This document shows positions 1 through 4,554 of a DNA stretch of 6,438 bases, one piece after another. Every line of letters starts with the position of its first letter. Positions within the stretch are counted from its first letter, which is position 1. The position numbers and the translations under genes were made by a program. The notes under the pieces are model-generated. The model was not told the origin of the DNA, did no database searches, and saw only the letters and a program-made list of their open reading frames with translations. The DNA is from Phycisphaerales bacterium (GTDB lineage: Bacteria; Planctomycetota; Phycisphaerae; Tepidisphaerales; Tepidisphaeraceae): contig JAQGHJ010000628.1 in assembly GCA_028288905.1 (NCBI GenBank), forward strand, positions 1 to 6,438, read 5' to 3'.

Positions 1-9
1 GTCCGACCG

Positions 10-1071
10 CTAAACGGGGTGCCCATTCGCTTCCATCAGTGCATCCCCAACGGACGGTTCGCCCGGCATCGGCCCGTTCCCGTCCGCCGCTACCGTTCGC
101 GACAAGCCGTCACGGTCGGGTCTCTCGGGTGCGTCTGCCCCTATGGTTCCCTCGTCCCGGGTAGCCGCCGCGCCTTCGCTCAGCGCAAGCGACGCGTGCT
201 CGTACGTCCGCCGGTGCTCCTCGGGGGCCGGGTCGATGATCAAGTCGGTCAGATCGTCGCCTTGGGTGACGAGGATCTTCTTTTGCCGGATCAGTTCGAG
301 CAGGGCGAGGAACACGCCGATGATCTCGCTCTTGCCGGTCCGGCCGGCGACGAGCTGCCTTAGCGTGAGCCGGCCCTCGATCTTCAGCCGGTCCTCGATG
401 TCGGTCGCGTGCAGCTCGATCGGCGTGTCGTCGTACGCGACCTCGTGCATCCGAGGCTTGCGCTGGCCCGTCTCGGCCATCAGCCGGCCGAACGCCTGCA
501 GCAGGTCCCACACCTGAACCTCGTCGAGGTCCACCGGCGGCGGCTCCTCGTTCTCCTGCCCCCGCTTCGCCGGGTACCGGGCGAACCGGTCGAGCCGCTC
601 GGCCTGCCGCCGCTCCAGCAGCACGGCCGTGTCCTTGAACCGCTTGTACTCCAACAGTTGTTGCACCAGCTCGTACCGGGGGTCGGTCAGGTCCTGGGCG
701 GCCGACCGCCCGTCCTTGTCATCCGCCGGCTTCTCCTTCGGCAGGAGCATGGCCGACTTGATCTCCATCAGCGACGCGGCCATCACCAGGAAGTCGCCGG
801 CCGTGTTGATGTCGAGTTCGTTGATGTGCAGCCCGCCGCCGTCGCGCCCGCCGCCCGCCGCGGCGTCGAACAGCGGGGTGTCGCCGAACTCCCCCAGCAG
901 CCCGACGAACTGCATGTACGAGTCGAGGATCCGGCTGATCGGGATGTCGTAGATGTCCACCTCGTCCCGCTTCAGCAGGTAGAGTAGCAGGTCGAGCGGG
1001 CCGTTGTACGCGTCGAGCTCGACGCGGTACTCGTGCGGGTCGACGATCGCTCGGGGGTGGGACAGGGACAC
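10..1071 (-). CDS. scpA: Segregation and condensation protein A (ScpA), kleisin subunit of SMC-ScpAB
   Basis: ScpA is the kleisin that bridges the two heads of the Smc dimer and, with ScpB, forms the bacterial condensin on the nucleoid. From the GTG at 1071 the protein has 353 residues. The N-terminal kleisin domain shows Y-R-V-E-L-D at about 15-20, then G-P-L-D-L-L-L-Y-L-L (24-33), V-D-I-Y-D-I-P-I, and A-G-D-F-L-V-M-A-A-S-L-M-E-I-K-S-A-M-L-L-P (91-111), all family hallmarks. A C-terminal winged-helix region (about 215-276) ends in the typical E-L-I-R-Q-K-K-I. ScpA is usually about 250 residues; the excess is a Gly-rich insertion (about 61-84) and a disordered tail (about 286-353). I chose GTG 1071 because family members start 10-15 residues before the Y-R-V-E-L strand. 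The frame stays open to a GTG at 1131 and a TTG at 1161, and no clear Shine-Dalgarno sequence decides between them. Stop is TAG at 10-12. ScpB and Smc are not seen here. The function is near certain; the start is not. Confidence 0.93.
   Translation of the reverse strand: MSLSHPRAIVDPHEYRVELDAYNGPLDLLLYLLKRDEVDIYDIPISRILDSYMQFVGLLGEFGDTPLFDAAAGGGRDGGGLHINELDINTAGDFLVMAASLMEIKSAMLLPKEKPADDKDGRSAAQDLTDPRYELVQQLLEYKRFKDTAVLLERRQAERLDRFARYPAKRGQENEEPPPVDLDEVQVWDLLQAFGRLMAETGQRKPRMHEVAYDDTPIELHATDIEDRLKIEGRLTLRQLVAGRTGKSEIIGVFLALLELIRQKKILVTQGDDLTDLIIDPAPEEHRRTYEHASLALSEGAAATRDEGTIGADAPERPDRDGLSRTVAADGNGPMPGEPSVGDALMEANGHPV
820..891 (-). other. Gly/Asp-rich insertion inside the ScpA kleisin domain
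   Basis: These codons encode a segment running from G-E-F-G-D-T-P through a Gly-rich core (A-A-A-G-G-G-R-D-G-G-G) to L-H-I-N. It lies between the helix that follows V-D-I-Y-D-I-P-I and the conserved A-G-D-F-L-V-M-A-A helix. In most ScpA proteins I know, these two helices are joined by a short linker such as E-L-D-L-D. It looks like a flexible loop added in frame. Confidence 0.6.
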
Positions 1072-1319
1072 CGGGCGCGGAGTGTACGCCGCGACCGGCG
1101 CGGACGCACGGGATGCGTGGGCGCCCCACACTTCCCAAGGGGGCAGACCGCGAAGAGGCAAGCGGGTCAGCCGGCCGCTTAACTCTTCGCGGCATCACCC
1201 GGGACCGCGACCGGCGCTCCCCATCCTCACGCTTCCTCTTCCGAACGGTCAGACTTATCATTCGGGGCAGGGAGCAACCGATCGCGCCCGCGCCGTCTCG
1301 CCTCGAACACCTGCCGCCC
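1072..1319. promoter_or_regulatory. Divergent scpA/kdsD intergenic region with a possible sigma70-type -10 box
   Basis: The two genes are transcribed away from this stretch, so it should hold both promoters. Its only AT-richer patch is around 1252-1263. There the plus strand reads TATCAT at 1256-1261, a five-of-six match to TATAAT, about 58 bases upstream of the kdsD ATG. No good TTGACA-like -35 lies 16-18 bases upstream of it, and no convincing pair was found for scpA. Neither start codon has a clear Shine-Dalgarno sequence, so leaderless or SD-independent initiation is possible. No RNA gene or repeat was recognised here. Confidence 0.3.
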
Positions 1320-2309
1320 ATGCCCACCGAGCACCGCCAGTTCGCCCAGCAGGTGCTCGACGCCGAGGCGGCGGCGATCCGCGGGCTCGCGCTCGACGAG
1401 CGGTTCGACGCCGCCGTCCGGCTGATCCTGGACTGCCCGGCGTCGGTGCTCACGTGCGGCATCGGCAAGGCGGGGCACGTCGCCCGCAAGCTGTCGGCGT
1501 CGTTCTCCAGCACCGGCACGCCGAGCCACTTCCTGAACCCGGCCGAGGCCGTCCACGGCGACCTCGGGTCGGTCCGCCGGGGCGACGTCGTCGTCGTGCT
1601 GAGCTACTCCGGCGAGAGCGACGAAATCGTCCGGGTGCTAAGCGTGCTGAAGAAGCTCGGGAACGCCGTCGTCGCCGTGACGGCGACGGCCGCCAACAGC
1701 CTCGGCCGTCATGCCGACGTGACGTTGGAACTCGGCAAGATCGAGGAGGCGTGTCCGCTCGGGCTCGCCCCGAGCGCCTCGACGACCGCCATGCTGGCCC
1801 TCGGTGACGCGCTGTGCCTGTCGGTCATGCGGGCCCGCGACTTCACGGCCGACGACTTCGCGCTCTACCACCCGGCAGGGCAGCTCGGCCGCAAGCTGAT
1901 CAAGGTCCGGGAGGCGATGGGGTTCCGCCGGGGCGAGAACCTGCCGGTCGCGTCCGACCGACTGACGGTCGGGCAGGTGTTGCACGAGGTCAGCAGCATC
2001 AAGCGGCGGAGCGGGGCGGTCGTCCTGGTCGACGAGGCGGGGCGGGTCAGCGGCATCTTCTCCGACGGCGACCTTCGACGGCTGCTGACGGACGAAGACG
2101 GCACCGCCCTCCGCCGCCCGGTCCGCGACGTGATGACCCGCAACCCGAAGCGGATCCGGGCCGACGAGCTGGCCAGCGCCGCGATCGCCATCATGCGGCC
2201 GCACCGGATCGACGACCTGCCCGTCGTCGACGACGACGACCGTCCGGTCGGTTTGATCGACATTCAGGACCTCGTCGTGCTGAAGATGATGGACGTCGAT
2301 GGGACGTGA
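1320..2309 (+). CDS. kdsD: Arabinose-5-phosphate isomerase, KdsD/KpsF family (SIS + 2 CBS)
   Basis: The enzyme interconverts D-ribulose-5-phosphate and D-arabinose-5-phosphate, the precursor of Kdo for the lipopolysaccharide inner core; it is cytosolic. From ATG 1320 it has 329 residues, against 328 for E. coli KdsD. The SIS domain (about 1-195) shows G-I-G-K-A-G, S-T-G-T-P-S, A-E-A-V-H-G-D-L-G, S-Y-S-G-E-S, E-E-A-C-P-L-G-L-A-P and H-P-A-G-Q-L-G-R-K-L. The E. coli catalytic residues K59, E111, E152 and H193 map to K50, E102, E143 and H184, all at an offset of nine. Two CBS domains follow (about 203-258, with S-G-I-F-S-D-G-D-L-R-R, and about 268-323, with D-D-L-P-V-V-D-D and G-L-I-D-I-Q-D-L). 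The frame is open upstream to 1113, but that extension is Arg-rich and unlike the family, so ATG 1320 is preferred despite lacking a Shine-Dalgarno sequence. No kdsA, kdsB, kdsC or lpt gene lies beside it. A GutQ- or capsule-type paralog of the same activity cannot be excluded. Confidence 0.95.
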   Translation: MPTEHRQFAQQVLDAEAAAIRGLALDERFDAAVRLILDCPASVLTCGIGKAGHVARKLSASFSSTGTPSHFLNPAEAVHGDLGSVRRGDVVVVLSYSGESDEIVRVLSVLKKLGNAVVAVTATAANSLGRHADVTLELGKIEEACPLGLAPSASTTAMLALGDALCLSVMRARDFTADDFALYHPAGQLGRKLIKVREAMGFRRGENLPVASDRLTVGQVLHEVSSIKRRSGAVVLVDEAGRVSGIFSDGDLRRLLTDEDGTALRRPVRDVMTRNPKRIRADELASAAIAIMRPHRIDDLPVVDDDDRPVGLIDIQDLVVLKMMDVDGT

Positions 2310-2342
2310 GGCTGAGGTCATCGCGGGGGATGGGGAGTGGGC

Positions 2343-2367
2343 GGTCGGGGACAGCGACCCGGGTTTT
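2343..2367 (+). terminator. Weak Rho-independent terminator candidate after kdsD
   Basis: GGTCG (2343-2347) can pair with CGACC (2355-2359) around a 7-base loop. After CGGG comes a run of four T (2364-2367). The hairpin is 34 bases past the kdsD stop, in a sensible place. The stem is only five pairs, the T run is short and is separated from the stem, and an alternative CGGG/CCCG pairing exists. If it works, it separates kdsD transcription from the secreted-protein pair. Confidence 0.25.
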
Positions 2368-2440
2368 CGCTCACTGATGCCCGCGGACTCCACATTGGCG
2401 CTTCACGGCGTGCCGGCGCGAGATTCGCCTTCCATTGCTT

Positions 2441-2444
2441 AGGA
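2441..2444 (+). promoter_or_regulatory. Ribosome binding site (AGGA) fixing the start of the first secreted protein
   Basis: AGGA lies 8 bases before the ATG at 2453, which is good Shine-Dalgarno spacing. It supports that ATG over the in-frame TTG at 2435, which would put the AGGA inside the coding region and add six residues before the signal peptide. Confidence 0.65.
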
Positions 2445-2452
2445 CCACCGCC

Positions 2453-4492
2453 ATGACCCGACCCACCGCCGCCGCCTTCGTCACCTGGGGATTGGCGGCA
2501 GGACTGCTCGCCACCACGACCGGCACGGCCCTGGCCCAGCTCCGGGTCCGACCCGGAGCCGCGCCGGCCGCCGCCGGCACGGTCAGCCTTCCCTACGGCG
2601 TCCCGGACGGCACCGGCGGCACCTGGCAGGTGTACCCGTTCGGTCAGATTCAGCAATCCGGCAACCAGCCGCTGTATTCGCAGGGCGCGATGCTGAACGT
2701 GAACGGTGCCCAGCCGATGTCGCAGAACCGCCAAGCCCGGATTGACGACAAGACCGGCGAGCTGGTTCTGGAAGGCATGAACGCCAATGGCCTGGCCGTC
2801 ACCCGCCGGCTGCTGTTCGAGAAGGACCCGCCCGTCGTCCGGTACGTCGACGTCATCAAGAACAACACCGGGCGGGACCAGGCGGTCTCGCTCACCCTGT
2901 CGTCGAACATCAACTTCGGCGTCCAGGCCGCCCAGACCGTCCCCGACCCGAAGCGGAAGGGGCAAGACGTCGGTTGGGTCGCCCAGACGAACGGGAACGG
3001 GGCGGTGATGGAGGTGTTCGCGGGCAAGGGGGCTAAGACGGCGATGACCATCAGCCACCAGCAGGGCAACAACGTGGTGACGGCCGGGCTGACCGTGGCC
3101 GTGCCGACCGGTAAGGAGGTGGCGGTCATGCACCTGCACGGCGTCCACCCGTCGGTGGACGCTGCCACGCAGTTCGTGCTCAAGCTGCGGGAGCAGGACC
3201 TGCTGCGGAAGATGCCGCCAGACGTCCGCAAGCTGATCGTCAACTTCCCGTCCCAGTCGAACATGGTCGGCGACCTCGAGCTCCTCCGCGGCGACGCACT
3301 GGACGTGGTGGAGCTGCGGGGCGGGGACCAGCTCCGGGGGACGCTCAAGCAGTCGAACTTCGACCTGGTCACCTTCTACGGCCCGGTGTCGCTGCCGGCC
3401 GACCGGGTAGTGGCGCTACTGAACGTCGGGGCGTTCCGCCCGCGGCAACTCGTCGTGACGACCGACGGGCAGATCTTCGGCGGCACGCTGAAGCAGGACA
3501 AGCTGGACCTCCAGCTAAGCAGCGGGCAGATCACGAAGGTGCCGCTCGACCAGGTCACGCGGGCCGGGTACCGCAAGCGTCCCGGCGAGCCGGAGGAGTG
3601 GACGTTGGACAAGCCGATGGTCGTCATGCGGTCCGGCGAGCGGGTGGCAGTCCGCCCGCCGGCCGGGCTGGTCGAAGTCGCCACCCGGTACGGGAAGCTG
3701 TCGCTGGACCCGAAGATGGTGTCCGCCCTCGTGCTGCAGAACGAGGACTCCGGGGCGCACCAGGTCGTGCTGACCGACGGCAGCCGGTTCACCGGGCTCC
3801 TGACGGCCGACGTGCTGGAGATGGCGCTCGACGCCGGCGGCGGGCCCGACCAGACCGTCCGGTTCCCGGCCGGCGCGGTCGCCCGCGTCCAGCTCGGTAA
3901 GACTGCCGAGCAGGACGACACGGCGGCCGTCGTCCGGCTGGCGAACGACGACCTGCTCGTCGGGCACCTGACCGGCCAGATCAAGGTCGATACGGCGTTC
4001 GACACGCTCACGCTGAACGCCGCCGAGATTCGCGAACTGCGGCGGCCGCCCGGCACCGCCGCCGGCGGGTCGGACGTGCAGGTGACGCTGTTCGACGGGT
4101 CCACGGTCGGCGGGCAGCCGCAGGACCCGGACCTGAGCGTCGAGCTGGCCGGCGGGCTGACGATGCGGGTCCCGCTCGCCCTGCTCGAGGAATACGTCCA
4201 GCCCCAGCCGTCGCCCGGGAAGGAGACGGAGGCGCGGATCGCCGAACTGGTGAAGAATTTGTCGGCCGACGACTGGAAGGCCCGCGACCGTGCCCAGCAG
4301 GGCCTGACGAACCTCGGCCCCGTCGCGGCCGGCACGCTGCGCAAGCTGCGGGCAGGGCAGTCGGCCGAGGCCCAGCAGCGGATCGACTCCATCCTCAAGG
4401 AGCTGGACAAGCTGCGGGAGAAGGAGGCCGGCAACCGCCCCGCCGGCGGCGGGGCGGGTGCGCAGCCGCCGGTCTTCCTGAACAAGGAGTGA
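2453..4492 (+). CDS. Secreted planctomycete-type protein: beta domain, six Sm/SH3-like repeats, HEAT-like C-terminus
   Basis: Function unknown. The 679-residue protein begins with a signal peptide (hydrophobic core about 8-21, likely cut after A-L-A at 28), so it should be exported. Residues about 43-265 look like an all-beta, sandwich-like domain, with L-P-Y-G-V-P-D-G-T-G-G-T-W near its start and V-R-Y-V-D-V-I-K-N-N-T-G in its middle. It closes with D-V-R-K-L-I-V-N-F (257-265). Six beta units follow (about 283-326, 332-373, 386-428, 436-481, 490-530, 541-582), most with a core like L-x-D-G-x-x-h-x-G-x-L. After a Pro-rich linker, residues about 590-652 form a charged helical segment (L-S-A-D-D-W-K-A-R-D-R-A, then L-G-P-V-A-A-G-T-L-R-K). 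It resembles the short HEAT-like module common in planctomycete secreted proteins. There is no cysteine, lipobox or catalytic motif that I can see. The next gene is a paralog 62 bases downstream, probably in the same operon. A structural or binding role is an inference. Confidence 0.85.
   Translation: MTRPTAAAFVTWGLAAGLLATTTGTALAQLRVRPGAAPAAAGTVSLPYGVPDGTGGTWQVYPFGQIQQSGNQPLYSQGAMLNVNGAQPMSQNRQARIDDKTGELVLEGMNANGLAVTRRLLFEKDPPVVRYVDVIKNNTGRDQAVSLTLSSNINFGVQAAQTVPDPKRKGQDVGWVAQTNGNGAVMEVFAGKGAKTAMTISHQQGNNVVTAGLTVAVPTGKEVAVMHLHGVHPSVDAATQFVLKLREQDLLRKMPPDVRKLIVNFPSQSNMVGDLELLRGDALDVVELRGGDQLRGTLKQSNFDLVTFYGPVSLPADRVVALLNVGAFRPRQLVVTTDGQIFGGTLKQDKLDLQLSSGQITKVPLDQVTRAGYRKRPGEPEEWTLDKPMVVMRSGERVAVRPPAGLVEVATRYGKLSLDPKMVSALVLQNEDSGAHQVVLTDGSRFTGLLTADVLEMALDAGGGPDQTVRFPAGAVARVQLGKTAEQDDTAAVVRLANDDLLVGHLTGQIKVDTAFDTLTLNAAEIRELRRPPGTAAGGSDVQVTLFDGSTVGGQPQDPDLSVELAGGLTMRVPLALLEEYVQPQPSPGKETEARIAELVKNLSADDWKARDRAQQGLTNLGPVAAGTLRKLRAGQSAEAQQRIDSILKELDKLREKEAGNRPAGGGAGAQPPVFLNKE
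3299..4198 (+). repeat. Six tandem beta-repeat units encoded in the first secreted protein
   Basis: These codons encode six diverged protein repeats of about 41-46 residues. The unit pattern is: hydrophobic strand, [DG]-G turn, strand ending in G-x-L, two further short strands, then a P-x-x-x-V strand such as V-P-L-D-Q-V or L-P-A-D-R-V. Unit cores are L-R-G-G-D-Q-L-R-G-T-L, T-T-D-G-Q-I-F-G-G-T-L, M-R-S-G-E-R-V-A-V, L-T-D-G-S-R-F-T-G-L-L, L-A-N-D-D-L-L-V-G-H-L and L-F-D-G-S-T-V-G-G. The repetition shows in the protein, not as DNA identity, so it is old. Confidence 0.65.
4220..4408 (+). other. HEAT-like helical segment at the C-terminus of the first secreted protein
   Basis: Residues about 590-652 are Ala/Arg/Glu/Leu-rich and read as three or four amphipathic helices: E-A-R-I-A-E-L-V-K-N-L, D-D-W-K-A-R-D-R-A-Q-Q-G-L, V-A-A-G-T-L-R-K-L, then Q-Q-R-I-D-S-I-L-K-E-L. 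The order D-D-[FW]-x-x-R-x-x-A, L-G, A-x-x-x-L-R-K, R-x-x-x-I-L is a motif I know from many planctomycete proteins with HEAT or WD40 domains. Such modules usually bind proteins. A Gly/Pro-rich tail of about 25 residues follows. Confidence 0.55.
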
Positions 4493-4542
4493 GGCGGCCG
4501 CCCGCCGCGCCCGGCTGCCCCGTCACTTCCCCACTCCCTCCC

Positions 4543-4546
4543 GGAG
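4543..4546 (+). promoter_or_regulatory. Ribosome binding site (GGAG) for the GTG-started second secreted protein
   Basis: GGAG lies 8 bases before the GTG at 4555, the same spacing as in the upstream paralog. It fixes a GTG start that leads directly into a signal peptide. No in-frame ATG occurs until codon 42, beyond the signal sequence. Confidence 0.75.
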
Positions 4547-4554
4547 CCCGACCC

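Noticed and set aside
1072..1161. N-terminal extension of ScpA from TTG 1161 or GTG 1131
   Set aside because: It adds up to 30 residues before the normal family start, with no Shine-Dalgarno support. It cannot be excluded, but GTG 1071 gives the usual N-terminus.
1113..1319. N-terminal extension of KdsD upstream of ATG 1320
   Set aside because: The 69-residue extension is Arg/Pro-rich and unlike the family, while ATG 1320 gives 329 residues, almost exactly the length of the E. coli enzyme.
719..1519. A 266-codon minus-strand open frame overlapping scpA and kdsD
   Set aside because: It overlaps two certain genes in other frames and has no family signature.
2395..2425. Possible promoter TTGGCG ... 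GAGATT before the first secreted protein
   Set aside because: The -10 match is only three of six and the spacing is 19 bases; matches this weak occur by chance.
1638..3148. Minus-strand open frames of 251 and 276 codons opposite kdsD and the start of the first secreted protein
   Set aside because: The His/Asp/Arg/Gly-rich composition is typical of shadow frames; kdsD on the other strand is certain.
3376..4485. A 369-codon open frame on the minus strand
   Set aside because: It is antisense to the well-supported first secreted protein; its translation is Ser/Arg/Thr-rich with no recognisable domain.
4493..4554. Possible terminator or promoter between the two secreted-protein genes
   Set aside because: The 62 bases are GC-rich with no T run, no clear hairpin and no -10-like hexamer; only the RBS is supported.
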